A stretch of DNA of 64,000 nucleotides from Prochlorococcus marinus str. MIT 9314 (GTDB lineage: Bacteria; Cyanobacteriota; Cyanobacteriia; PCC-6307; Cyanobiaceae): NCBI RefSeq assembly GCF_000760035.1, contig NZ_JNAO01000008.1, positions 1-64,000 of the forward strand, in the 5' to 3' direction. Both the position numbers and the translations under genes were made by a program. Shown here piece after piece: positions 56,340 to 64,000 of this stretch. The first letter of the stretch is position 1; every line of letters begins with the position of its first letter. The notes under the pieces were generated by a model. It was not told the DNA's origin, made no database searches, and worked only from the letters and a program-made list of their open reading frames with translations.

Positions 56340-58109
56340 GTGCAAAAGATTAAATTCAAATCTTTTGTTTTAATAATTCCAATATTAATTTTTTCTGGAA
56401 TATCTTTTTATCTTTTTAGCTTATTATTTAACACGTTAAAGTTTGACTTATCTAAAAATAAAAAGTTTCGGGAAACCAAATATTCTTATGTAATATCATC
56501 TTCTGATAATAAGATACTAAGCAAATTAAGCCGCAAATTTGAAATAGATGATACTTATCATAAAATTCCATTTTTTCTTAAAAATTCTTTTATATCTTCT
56601 GAGGATAAAAAATTTTATAAACATAATGGAATAGATTTAAAAAGTATTTCACGAGCCCTTATTCAAAATATTAGAAGTGGTTATGTTAAAGAGGGAGGAA
56701 GTACGATTACACAACAAGTTGCTAGATTACTTTTTCTAAATAATGATTTAAGTTTTCAAAGAAAAATCAAAGAAATATTTATATCACTCATACTTGAATT
56801 TAGATATAACAAAAATCAAATTTTAAAATTATATTTAAATAATATTTATCTAGGATCAGGAGCATACGGGGTAAACGAGGCTGCCCAAGTTTATTTTGGG
56901 AAATTTATAGAAGAATTGACATTATCAGAGATCGCATTAATTGCAGGATTAGCTCCAGCTCCATCAATTTATTCACCTTATCAAAATTTAGATCTAGCTG
57001 TTAAAAATAGAAATAAAGTTCTTGAATCAATGTATGTTGATGGATATATTTCTCTTGCAAATAAGAATAAGGCTATTAAAGAAAAAATAAAATTAAATTA
57101 TCAAACAGGGGATAATTTTTTAGATGATAAATTACTAATAAACTTTATTCTTCAGGAAACAGATAAAAAAATTGGAAGTACAAATGATTATAAGTTTTTA
57201 GAAATTAAATCTTCTATCAATAAAGATTGGCAAGAAAAAGGTCAAAAAATATCAAGATATGCTGGGCCCAGAGAACTTGAATTTGCTCTGTTATCTATCG
57301 AATCAAACACAGGACTAATCAGGACAATGATAACCAGCAAAAATCCATCAATTAATGAATACAATAGAGTGATTTCATCTGTAAGACCTTTAGGTTCTAC
57401 TTTTAAAATAATCACTTATGCTGCTGCATTAATAGAAGGAATACAATTAAGCGATAAATTTGAAGACTTACCAATATGCTGGGAAAGTTATTGCCCAAAG
57501 AATTTTTCAGAAGACTATAGAGGTTCAATATCTTTGATTGAATCATTTAAAAGTTCATCAAATATCGTTCCAATATCATTAACAAAAAAAATCGGCTTAA
57601 AAAATATTATTAATTTAGCAAATTCATTTGGACTAGGTTATAAGCAAGAGTTTGAGGAATACCCTTCATTAGCTATTGGCTCTTACGGAGATAATCTTTT
57701 AAACATCACAAATGCATATTCTGCAATAAACAATAATGGGAATATTCAAAGCCCTGAAATCATAGAAAAAATAGAATCATTTAAAAAACAACCTATTTGG
57801 AGAAATAAATCTATTTCCAAGAAAATATTAGATTTAAAAATAAACAAGAAAATAAATAAACTTCTTGAAAAATCTGTAAAAGAAGGGACTTCAAAAGCAG
57901 CCTTTATAGAAGGAAAGCAAATTTATGGGAAAACAGGAACATCTGATGGAAATAAAGATCTCTGGTTTATTGGTTCCATTGATAACCTTACAACAGGGAT
58001 CTGGATAGGTTACGACGATAACAAGGAATCTGAATTATCTAGTGGGAATGCAGCTTATTTATGGAAAAAGTTCATATCTAAAATTTATAAAATTCCAATT
58101 AAAAAATAA
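56340..58109 (+). CDS. Class A penicillin-binding protein (glycosyltransferase plus transpeptidase)
   Basis: A 589-residue bifunctional murein synthase with one N-terminal membrane anchor. Glycosyltransferase motifs: SSEDKKFYKHNGID with the catalytic Glu, and GGSTITQQVARLLFLN. Transpeptidase motifs: STFK (PLGSTFKIITYAAA), SSN (SFKSSSNIVPIS) and KTGT (IYGKTGTSDGNKD). Shorter than E. coli PBP1a, with no large C-terminal addition. The GTG at 56340 is preferred; an in-frame TTG at 56331 would overlap chlG by 8 bp. Confidence 0.93.
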   Translation: MQKIKFKSFVLIIPILIFSGISFYLFSLLFNTLKFDLSKNKKFRETKYSYVISSSDNKILSKLSRKFEIDDTYHKIPFFLKNSFISSEDKKFYKHNGIDLKSISRALIQNIRSGYVKEGGSTITQQVARLLFLNNDLSFQRKIKEIFISLILEFRYNKNQILKLYLNNIYLGSGAYGVNEAAQVYFGKFIEELTLSEIALIAGLAPAPSIYSPYQNLDLAVKNRNKVLESMYVDGYISLANKNKAIKEKIKLNYQTGDNFLDDKLLINFILQETDKKIGSTNDYKFLEIKSSINKDWQEKGQKISRYAGPRELEFALLSIESNTGLIRTMITSKNPSINEYNRVISSVRPLGSTFKIITYAAALIEGIQLSDKFEDLPICWESYCPKNFSEDYRGSISLIESFKSSSNIVPISLTKKIGLKNIINLANSFGLGYKQEFEEYPSLAIGSYGDNLLNITNAYSAINNNGNIQSPEIIEKIESFKKQPIWRNKSISKKILDLKINKKINKLLEKSVKEGTSKAAFIEGKQIYGKTGTSDGNKDLWFIGSIDNLTTGIWIGYDDNKESELSSGNAAYLWKKFISKIYKIPIKK

Positions 58110-58118
58110 ATTATATTT

Positions 58119-59435
58119 TTAAGATTTATAAGAAATTATTGCAGAATAAAATCCATCACCAGGATAATCCAAGCTAGGTAAAATTTGCTTTTGGCTAATC
58201 AATTTTAAAGTTTTGTTTTTTTCAATAAATCGTTCAATTAATAGATTATTTTCATCAGGACAAATAGTACAGGTTGAATAAACTAAAGTACCATCTTTTT
58301 TCAAAAGAGGGAAAATATTCTCCAAAAGTTTTTCCTGTAATAAAGTTAAAGATTTTATTTTTTCTTCACTTAAAGACCATCTAGAATCTGGATTCCTGGA
58401 AAGAGTTCCAATGCCTGAACATGGAGCATCTAATAAAATCTTATCAAAATAAGATATAAACTTAGGATTTAATTCAATCAAACTCGTAGCATCAGCCTTA
58501 AGGGTATTAACAGATTTCAAATTTAACCTTTCTAAATTTGATTGCAGTATTTTCAATCTTTTTGCTGATCTATCTACGGCAATGATTTCTGCACTATCAT
58601 TTGTTAATTCTGCAAGGTGGGTAGACTTACTTCCTGGAGCTGCACAAGCATCTAAAATCTTTTCACCTTCTTTTGGATTTAAGAGAGGTGCTATCCACTG
58701 AGAAGATCTATCTTGAATTGTCCAAAGTCCATCACTATATCCTGGTAAATTTTTTATTGATCTTGGATTAGATTTTAAAGTAATTCCATTATGTAAATCA
58801 TTAATAATTTCAGCATCAATATTATTTTCATGAAGTACTTTCAAAAAGTTATTTAAATTAGTTTTTAATTGGTTAATTCTCAAATCAATTGATGGTTTTT
58901 TATTAAATGCCTTAATGATATTTTCACCCTCGCTATTGCCGACCCATTTATAAAGATCCTTCACAAGCCATAATGGAAATGATTCAAGATATGAAATTCT
59001 TTCTTTTCTATCAGAAGATAATTCCGGAAAGATTTTTTGTTCTAATTTTCTTGATGCATTTCTCAATATCGCATTTACAGTTCCCGCTAAACCATTTAAA
59101 TCTGTTTTTTTAGCTACTTCTACAGTGGTAGAAATAGCAGCAGGAAATGGGATTTTATCCATTTTCAATAGTTGATACAGACCTATATGTAGAAGCCATC
59201 TTAACTTTGGAGGCTGCTTTTTATGAGTAATTTTTGATGTATGATCCATCCAAAGATCAAGAAATTTTCTATACCTTATGCATCCAAAAGATAATTCCGT
59301 AATAAAAGCTATATCAAGAGGATTAAATTGATAATTTTTTAAAACCTTTTCAAGAGCATGATCAGAAAAATCACCAGAACTAACTTTTAATAAAATTTCC
59401 CAAGCTGCCTTTCTTTGTAAATATCCTATGCTCAA
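58119..59435 (-). CDS. rsmB: 16S rRNA m5C967 methyltransferase (RsmB/Sun)
   Basis: A 438-residue protein. An N-terminal NusB-like domain (about 1-150, LRWLLHIGLYQLLKMDKIPF) is followed by the RsmB/Sun SAM domain: LDACAAPGSKSTHLAELTND (motif I) and LDAPCSGIGTLSRNPDSRW with VYSTCTICPDEN, which hold the two catalytic Cys residues. It ends 9 bp from the convergent PBP gene. Confidence 0.95.
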   Translation of the reverse strand: MSIGYLQRKAAWEILLKVSSGDFSDHALEKVLKNYQFNPLDIAFITELSFGCIRYRKFLDLWMDHTSKITHKKQPPKLRWLLHIGLYQLLKMDKIPFPAAISTTVEVAKKTDLNGLAGTVNAILRNASRKLEQKIFPELSSDRKERISYLESFPLWLVKDLYKWVGNSEGENIIKAFNKKPSIDLRINQLKTNLNNFLKVLHENNIDAEIINDLHNGITLKSNPRSIKNLPGYSDGLWTIQDRSSQWIAPLLNPKEGEKILDACAAPGSKSTHLAELTNDSAEIIAVDRSAKRLKILQSNLERLNLKSVNTLKADATSLIELNPKFISYFDKILLDAPCSGIGTLSRNPDSRWSLSEEKIKSLTLLQEKLLENIFPLLKKDGTLVYSTCTICPDENNLLIERFIEKNKTLKLISQKQILPSLDYPGDGFYSAIISYKS

Positions 59436-59486
59436 AATATAATTATTTTTTTTAAGATAACTTTAATATACAAAAAATTCAAAAAT

Positions 59487-59630
59487 TTAAACTACTTTTT
59501 TAATTGCAGAATTAAACCAAATAAATCCTAAGGTAGAAATAAGTGAAAGATTAAATCCTAAAAAAAGAAAGATATTTAAAGAATGGATTCTTTCCCGAAA
59601 AAAAATTTTTTTCTCTTTTTGATACTTCAT
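59487..59630 (-). CDS. Micro-protein with one membrane helix, 47 residues
   Basis: Found by reading the gap upstream of rsmB. It begins MKYQKEKKIFFRERIHSLN, continues with a hydrophobic helix (IFLFLGFNLSLISTLGFIWF, about 20-39) and ends NSAIKKVV. It has ATG and TAA and a positive-inside N-terminus. It lies 51 bp upstream of rsmB on the same strand. Its reality rests on layout alone; no family recognised. Confidence 0.5.
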   Translation of the reverse strand: MKYQKEKKIFFRERIHSLNIFLFLGFNLSLISTLGFIWFNSAIKKVV

Positions 59631-59649
59631 TATTAAAATAAAAACTTAT

Positions 59650-59829
59650 TCAGGATTTCAAACGGCAACCAATATTGATAGATCCTGCATCAAGCATTCT
59701 GCCTAATTTAATTGCTATGGATTCCTCCAACCTATTGAAATTAGATTGATGGCTAGTTATCCAATCTAATTCAGAAAAAGTAATAATTCCAGTCGAATTA
59801 CTTTTTTAAAAAAGCGTTCCAATTTCCAT
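59650..59829 (-). pseudogene. Small conserved-looking gene with an in-frame stop near its start (possibly disrupted)
   Basis: The leftward frame gives MEIGTLF, a TAA stop at 59808-59806, then KSNSTGIITFSELDWITSHQ and, after NFNRLEESIA, IKLGRMLDAGSINIGCRLKS before a TGA at 59652-59650. The part after the stop reads strongly like real protein (51 codons, balanced composition), yet has no ATG, GTG or TTG near its front. The stop lies in a TTTTTTAAAAAA tract, a likely indel or error site. Alternatives: a live gene using an ATT start, or a decayed one. Confidence 0.42.
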
Positions 59830-59934
59830 TAGATAAATCTAATTTTTCCTAAACTAACATCCGTACTTAATATTTCTTCATAACATAATATTCTTTTAAT
59901 TTTTCAAAGACAACTGTAGGTTATTACTCTTAAT

Positions 59935-61425
59935 TTATTGAATATCTCTTAAAAATTTATCAGCCGTTTTTAAGTGATTATTTAATTTCTCTTCTGACAT
60001 TTTATCGAGATTTCTCGTTAACATTGCCAGACGATATTGCTTTCTAAAAAAGCTTTCATTATCTTTAATAAATTTCCAAAATAATCCGTCCCATATTTCA
60101 CACCATGGGCCACTTTTAAAATTAGACATTTTTTTTACATAATTAGAACTTGATATATATGGCTTTGTTGAAAAGATACCACCATCACTAAACTGACTCA
60201 TTCCGTAAACATTTGGGACCATAACCCAATCATAGGAATCAATAAACATTTCCATAAACCATTTATAAACTTGGTTAGGGTGAATTCTACATAGAAGCAT
60301 AAAGTTGCCAACAATCATTAGCCGCTCAATATGATGACAATAACCAAATTTAATAATATTTTTTATAACAACGTCTACTGGTTCAATTCCTGTATTTCCT
60401 TGATAAAAAGATTTTGGAATTGGCTTATCTTCAAAATTCCAAAAATTACTATTTCGCATCTTTGTTCCGTACTTTTTATAGACAAGGCAAATAAATTCTC
60501 TCCATCCAATAATTTGACGAATAAAACCCTCTAAAGAGTTAATAGGAACATTATTATTTTTTGCAAAAAGTAATGCTTTATTTACTACTACATCTGGGGT
60601 TAATAAGCCGCTATTTAAAAGAGGAGAAAGTAAACTGTGCCATAAAAAGGAATTTTCTTTAGAAATAGCATCCTCATAATCTCCAAATAAGAAAAATCTA
60701 TGTTTAAAAAAATCATTTAACCATTCATCTGCCTCTTCAAAATTAGTTGGATATAAAAAGTTATTACTTTCTCCAATAAACTCAATATCAAAATTGGCTA
60801 ATGACCTTTCTGCATTAACTACAAATTTATTTTTTTGTAATTTAGGTGTATCGGGTATATTTATTTTTTTTGGTAATTTTTTTCTGTTCATTTCATCGAA
60901 ACTCCATTTACCACCTTCAGGAGTATCATCAGGATTAACTAATATCTTTTGGCTCTTTCTTTGATGCTCATAAAATCTCCCCATAAGAGGTTTTTTTGCA
61001 TTTGATGCAAATAAATCTTTTAAATCTTCACTGCTCATAAACATAGGAGAAGGTAAAATATTTAAAGCTAAATTATTACTTTCAACAAAATTATTAATCC
61101 TCTTCATTATTAAAAAATCATGAGGGTCAATGAGATTTATTTTCTGATATTTATTTTGAATAATTTCCGAAAAGTAATCAACTGTAGAAACATTATTCTT
61201 GTTTTCGATATATAAAACTTTAAAGCCAGATATTTCTAAATAATTTTTATAAGCGAGCATAGATGCTCTATGAAAAACTAACTTATTTTTATGATTAATT
61301 AATTTATGAAATTTATCATTTCCAAAAAATAATGAGTCTTCCAAAATCAAAACTTCACAATTTATTTTTAAGATTGGGCTTTCTCTAAAAAGTTGATTCG
61401 GGAAAATAATTGATACTTGTTTCAT
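59935..61425 (-). CDS. FeS-BCP/COG3046-type photolyase-related flavoprotein lacking most cluster cysteines
   Basis: A 496-residue protein of the prokaryotic (6-4) photolyase/cryptochrome group. The N-terminal Rossmann domain ([14 protein letters not shown]) would bind the lumazine antenna; the C-terminal FAD domain includes [12 protein letters not shown] (245-256), [15 protein letters not shown] (297-311), [10 protein letters not shown] (361-370, with the His pair H364/H365) and [18 protein letters not shown]. Relatives bind a 4Fe-4S cluster with four Cys; here the first position is Pro349, the CxxC region reads NFKSGPW and only C442 remains. It overlaps the DUF2256 gene by 4 bp. Confidence 0.88.
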   Translation of the reverse strand: MKQVSIIFPNQLFRESPILKINCEVLILEDSLFFGNDKFHKLINHKNKLVFHRASMLAYKNYLEISGFKVLYIENKNNVSTVDYFSEIIQNKYQKINLIDPHDFLIMKRINNFVESNNLALNILPSPMFMSSEDLKDLFASNAKKPLMGRFYEHQRKSQKILVNPDDTPEGGKWSFDEMNRKKLPKKINIPDTPKLQKNKFVVNAERSLANFDIEFIGESNNFLYPTNFEEADEWLNDFFKHRFFLFGDYEDAISKENSFLWHSLLSPLLNSGLLTPDVVVNKALLFAKNNNVPINSLEGFIRQIIGWREFICLVYKKYGTKMRNSNFWNFEDKPIPKSFYQGNTGIEPVDVVIKNIIKFGYCHHIERLMIVGNFMLLCRIHPNQVYKWFMEMFIDSYDWVMVPNVYGMSQFSDGGIFSTKPYISSSNYVKKMSNFKSGPWCEIWDGLFWKFIKDNESFFRKQYRLAMLTRNLDKMSEEKLNNHLKTADKFLRDIQ

Positions 61426-61553
61426 CTTTGCGACTTCCTGTTACTGCATCTTTTTGAACAGTAGATAACATCATCCCAACAGTTTTTCCATTTTTTACGC
61501 CATTCAAACGGCCTATTGCAAACAGGACAAGTTTTAGTAGAAAGATTTTTCAA
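61422..61553 (-). CDS. DUF2256 Cys-rich micro-protein, 43 residues
   Basis: Found by reading the gap. It begins [18 protein letters not shown], then [20 protein letters not shown]. This is the DUF2256/COG4338 pattern, with CxxC and CxxxC pairs (C9, C12, C32, C36, plus C25) for a likely zinc ribbon. The start is a TTG 3 bp after the upstream gene's stop, and its TGA overlaps the photolyase ATG (ATGA). In many bacteria DUF2256 neighbours or is fused to this photolyase group, which supports a shared function. Confidence 0.85.
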   Translation of the reverse strand: MKNLSTKTCPVCNRPFEWRKKWKNCWDDVIYCSKRCSNRKSQR

Positions 61554-61556
61554 AAT

Positions 61557-61793
61557 TTATAATTTTCTTTTATGAGTAGATTTAAATCTAGTTGAATCTT
61601 TAAGGGCCATATGTTTTGTATTTCTTCCCGAAACTCTCTTTCTCCAGACTTTGAAAGATTTGGGTTTGAGATTTTGACGCATAATTTTTATCGCATCTTC
61701 CTCTTTTAAACCAAATTGATACTCGATAGCTTCAAAGGGTGTTCTATCTTCCCAACACATTTCTATTATTCTGTCTATATCGATAATTTCCAT
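61557..61793 (-). CDS. DUF2805/TIGR03643 family protein
   Basis: A 78-residue protein beginning MEIIDIDRIIEMCWEDRTPF and continuing EAIEYQFGLKEEDAIKIMRQ, then a basic tail (KVWRKRVSGRNTKHMALKD). This matches the DUF2805/TIGR03643 family, which tends to sit near photolyase/cryptochrome genes. The N-terminal half looks like a helix-turn-helix; the C-terminal half is Arg/Lys-rich, so nucleic-acid binding is possible. It lies 2 bp after the DUF393 gene. Confidence 0.85.
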   Translation of the reverse strand: MEIIDIDRIIEMCWEDRTPFEAIEYQFGLKEEDAIKIMRQNLKPKSFKVWRKRVSGRNTKHMALKDSTRFKSTHKRKL

Positions 61794-61795
61794 AT

Positions 61796-62200
61796 TTATT
61801 GTTCACATTGTGAGGTACAAAGTTTTTCAATATCGGATCTACCTGTAATTTGAAGTCTATATTTTGCCCAATATCTGTAAACCAATCTCAATAATGGAGA
61901 TAAGAGCTTAATCTTCAAGGGATAATAAACCCAACCTAAACCAACTAATTCATAAGAATATGCAAGTACATCTAGTCCCCTAATAATTTCACCATTTTCA
62001 ATAATCCCATGAAGGTTTGACATAGCTTCTGAATATGAGATGTCATTAAAAAGACTTCGATCATAATCCTTACTATTAATATCTATAAATGCAATTTGAT
62101 TTAAGGTATCTCTTTTTTTAAGAAAATTTGTTTCTCTCAAACAAAGTGGACAACCACCATCGAATAAAAAAGTTAATTTATTTTTCATATTTTTATTCAA
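61796..62200 (-). CDS. DUF393 (DCC family) thiol-disulfide oxidoreductase-like protein
   Basis: A 134-residue protein with the DCC hallmark DGGCPLC (residues 14-20) following LTFLF, as in DUF393. A thioredoxin-like redox role has been proposed for the family from the CxxC-type motif. The rest includes IAFIDINSKDYDRSLF and IRGLDVLAYSYELVGLGWVY, typical of the family. It is the first gene of the leftward four-gene set ending in the photolyase. Confidence 0.87.
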   Translation of the reverse strand: MNKNMKNKLTFLFDGGCPLCLRETNFLKKRDTLNQIAFIDINSKDYDRSLFNDISYSEAMSNLHGIIENGEIIRGLDVLAYSYELVGLGWVYYPLKIKLLSPLLRLVYRYWAKYRLQITGRSDIEKLCTSQCEQ

Positions 62201-62365
62201 ATATAGAAATTAAATAACTTTTTTGTGGAATAAAAAAATTTTTTTTGAGTACAAGCTTTATAAAGCCTTAATAATTGCCAGTTCTAATTTAGTGAAATTA
62301 TATTATCTTATAAATTAATAAGCCATTGATTAAGGGATACATCAATGGTTTAAAACTATTAATGA

Positions 62366-62569
62366 TCAGTCATCTAGAAGATGAACTCCTTCTCCTACGT
62401 CAGGAGTAAATTTACAATATTTTTCGAAAATAAGTCCAACACCTCTCATTTTTTCTCCTAATTCATCGTTAAATTTATTCCATTCTTCCGATTCACGATC
62501 AGGTAAATCCCACCCTTGTTTTTCTACCATACTTGTTATTACTGTATAGTCCCATTCTATGTATGCCAT
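62366..62569 (-). CDS. Small acidic hypothetical protein, 67 residues
   Basis: A 67-residue soluble protein, MAYIEWDYTVITSMVEKQGW, then DLPDRESEEWNKFNDELGEK and FTPDVGEGVHLLDD at the end. Trp- and acid-rich, with no known domain recognised. It is separated from the DUF393 gene by 165 bp and so may not belong to the photolyase set. Confidence 0.62.
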   Translation of the reverse strand: MAYIEWDYTVITSMVEKQGWDLPDRESEEWNKFNDELGEKMRGVGLIFEKYCKFTPDVGEGVHLLDD

Positions 62570-62665
62570 TGAGTTAACCTAAACTACTAAAATATTATAA
62601 ACCAAGAGATTTAATAGGTAATCAATATTTTTTGAATATAATTTAAAGGTGTGAAAAAATTATAA

Positions 62666-63337
62666 ATGTCAATTTTGCCAAGAAGATTTGAACGAATCAA
62701 AAGTGTTTTAAATTGCAGAATGAAAAACTTGACTGTTTTAGTTGAGGATGTAAATAAACCACATAATTTATCTGCGATATTAAGGACATGTGATGCAGCA
62801 GGAGTTTTCGAAGCAAATTTTATTAGCAAAACAAATGCCGTTAAGACTTTTAATAGTACTGCTCAAGGAAGTCAAAAATGGGTAAAGCTGAATAATCATG
62901 AAAACACTATCACGGCAATATCTGATTTAAAGAATAAGGGTTTTAAATTATATGGAACGACTCTTAATAGTGAATCAGTAGATTATAGAAATTTTGATTA
63001 TTCTCAAAATACATGTTTTGTTTTAGGAGCAGAAAAATGGGGACTAAGTAATGAACTTATATCAATGGTTGATCAATCAATTTTTATACCTATGAGAGGT
63101 ATGGTTCAATCTCTGAATGTTTCAGTTGCTGCTTCCATATTATTATTTGAAGCTGTTCGCCAAAGAAAAAATAAAGGTATATTGCCCGATAATGGAGAAG
63201 GGTTAAATATGGATGAATATCAAAAAACACTTTTTGAATGGTGTTACCCAGAATTAGCTGCGGTGTATAAAAAATCAGCTAAAGAATATCCAAATTTGAA
63301 TGATCAAGGAGAACTTGATCCTATTATAGATAACTAA
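62666..63337 (+). CDS. trmH: tRNA (Gm18) 2'-O-methyltransferase (SpoU/TrmH)
   Basis: A 223-residue SPOUT enzyme. LTVLVEDVNKPHNLSAILRT (about 23-42) holds motif 1 with the catalytic Arg, FVLGAEKWGLSNELI motif 2, and IPMRGMVQSLNVSVAASILL motif 3 forming the SAM knot. The C-terminal extension (WCYPELAAVYKKSAKEYPNL) fits TrmH. It ends 2 bp from the convergent ABC permease. Confidence 0.92.
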   Translation: MSILPRRFERIKSVLNCRMKNLTVLVEDVNKPHNLSAILRTCDAAGVFEANFISKTNAVKTFNSTAQGSQKWVKLNNHENTITAISDLKNKGFKLYGTTLNSESVDYRNFDYSQNTCFVLGAEKWGLSNELISMVDQSIFIPMRGMVQSLNVSVAASILLFEAVRQRKNKGILPDNGEGLNMDEYQKTLFEWCYPELAAVYKKSAKEYPNLNDQGELDPIIDN

Positions 63338-63339
63338 AC

Positions 63340-64000
63340 TTATTCAGAATTTTGACTATCAAAAATTTCTTCAAGGTCCTCTCCTATAAAAGAAAGACCT
63401 AAAACTAAAAAAAACATTGCCAAACCTGGGAACAAAGCCGTCCACCAGATACCTGTCGGTAAAGCGGCAAGAGCCAGATTTAAATCACTTCCCCACTCTG
63501 GGACATCTGCAGGAACGCCAAGGCCTAAAAATCCTAAACTTCCTAATACCAAAACAGCATCTGCAGCATTTAGGGTAAGCAGAATAGGCAATGGTGTTAT
63601 TACATTTGGGAGAATATATTTAAAAATAATTTTTTTAACATCAGCTCCTGCAACTTGAGCTGCCTCCACATAAGTTTCGGATTTAACCAATATTGTCTGA
63701 TTTCTGATTAATCTAAAATATTGAGGAGAGTAAACAATACACAATGCCAAAGCCGCGTTAAGGATACCCTTACCCAATACAAAAGCCACAACAACTGAAA
63801 GCAAAATTACAGGTATTGAAAAAATAGTATCCATTATTAGTGATAAGCATTTATCAAAAAAACCACCAAAATACCCACTTAATAATCCCAATGGCAAACC
63901 CAAACTTAATGAAAAAAGAATAGCTAAGAATACAACTTCTATAGCTAATGATGATCCTTGCAAAGTTCTTAAGCAAACATCTCTTCCTAATCTATCGGTG
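63340..64000 (-). CDS. Peptide/nickel-type ABC permease (DppC-like), 5' end outside window
   Basis: The frame stays open to the window edge. Upstream of the TTG at 63963 it reads TDRLGRDVCLRTLQGSSLAI, matching the conserved TDxLGRDVxxRxLxGxR near the N-terminus of DppC permeases, so the real start lies beyond 64000. The rest has LGLPLGLLSGYFGG, DTIFSIPVILLSVVVA, YVEAAQVAGADVKKIIFKYI (EAA loop) and LGSLGFLGLGVPADVPEWGS, all typical of DppC/OppC. Confidence 0.9.
   Translation of the reverse strand, partial: TDRLGRDVCLRTLQGSSLAIEVVFLAILFSLSLGLPLGLLSGYFGGFFDKCLSLIMDTIFSIPVILLSVVVAFVLGKGILNAALALCIVYSPQYFRLIRNQTILVKSETYVEAAQVAGADVKKIIFKYILPNVITPLPILLTLNAADAVLVLGSLGFLGLGVPADVPEWGSDLNLALAALPTGIWWTALFPGLAMFFLVLGLSFIGEDLEEIFDSQNSE

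Noticed and set aside
62255-62266. GCTTTATAAAGC palindrome as an operator or terminator
   Set aside because: Short and unaccompanied by a T-run or promoter; expected by chance in AT-rich DNA.
62323-62348. CCATTGAT/ATCAATGG inverted repeat as terminator of the 67-residue gene
   Set aside because: Eight-bp stem with a 10-base loop and no clear T-tract on the leftward strand; too weak to assign.

Overview
This is about 64 kb of a very AT-rich, densely packed cyanobacterial chromosome. Gene content points to a high-light-adapted Prochlorococcus. There is photosystem I psaF-psaJ, Rieske/cytochrome f petC-petA, chlorophyll synthase chlG, ndhB, a high-light-inducible protein, cytochrome oxidase ctaCDE with ctaAB, a cyanobacterial AbrB, no phycobilisome genes, very short spacers and many TTG/GTG starts. 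The species call is inference from gene content and recognisable protein sequence, not from a search. No rRNA, IS element, phage, integrase or CRISPR array is visible; this is mostly core genome.

Layout. 1-5.3 kb: truncated CobW-family GTPase with a His-rich repeat, a fused iron-type ABC permease, an LPG-synthase-like membrane protein, larC and two unknowns. 5.4-13 kb: xthA, hemL, a prohibitin-like protein, yajQ, a nucleotide-binding-fold/phosphotransacetylase-regulator-like pair, an SDR and map. 13-19.3 kb: rplS, tRNA-Trp, a small KOW-like protein, tRNA-Asp, gltX, a Na+/H+ antiporter, hli, tsaD, psaF-psaJ. 19.3-26.8 kb: gmk, rqcH-like, tatC, petC-petA, lgt, cobM, a RodZ-like protein. 26.8-34.3 kb: ppx, a UbiA prenyltransferase, an LD-carboxypeptidase, ispD, fabG, a groEL without groES. 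34.3-43.9 kb: an ABC exporter pair, ctaB-ctaA diverging from ctaCDE, cyAbrB, ribE, an Fe-S aldo/keto reductase. 43.8-49.9 kb: a leftward run topA, repeat lipoprotein, DUF2232, CobT-like, Tat-lipoprotein solute binder. 50-59.4 kb: ndhB, LolD-like ATPase, birA, DUF721, ubiE/menG, hisF, DUF2862, chlG, a class A PBP, rsmB. 59.4-62.6 kb: an accessory-looking stretch with micro-genes and a four-gene photolyase module (DUF393, DUF2805, DUF2256, photolyase-related flavoprotein). 62.6-64 kb: trmH and a truncated peptide-type ABC permease.

Several genes serve one programme: tetrapyrrole supply (hemL), chlorophyll (chlG), quinones (UbiA, ubiE/menG), photosystem I and cytochrome b6f subunits, Tat export (tatC) of the Rieske protein, haem A and cytochrome oxidase, and corrinoid metabolism (cobM, CobT-like, CobW). 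The most unusual region is the photolyase module. Its photolyase appears to have lost three of the four cysteines that hold the 4Fe-4S cluster in relatives, and it is translationally coupled to a 43-residue cysteine-rich protein. Five genes below about 60 residues (hli, psaJ, a 59-residue and a 47-residue membrane protein, and DUF2256), plus one apparently interrupted small gene, were found by reading the gaps between larger genes.
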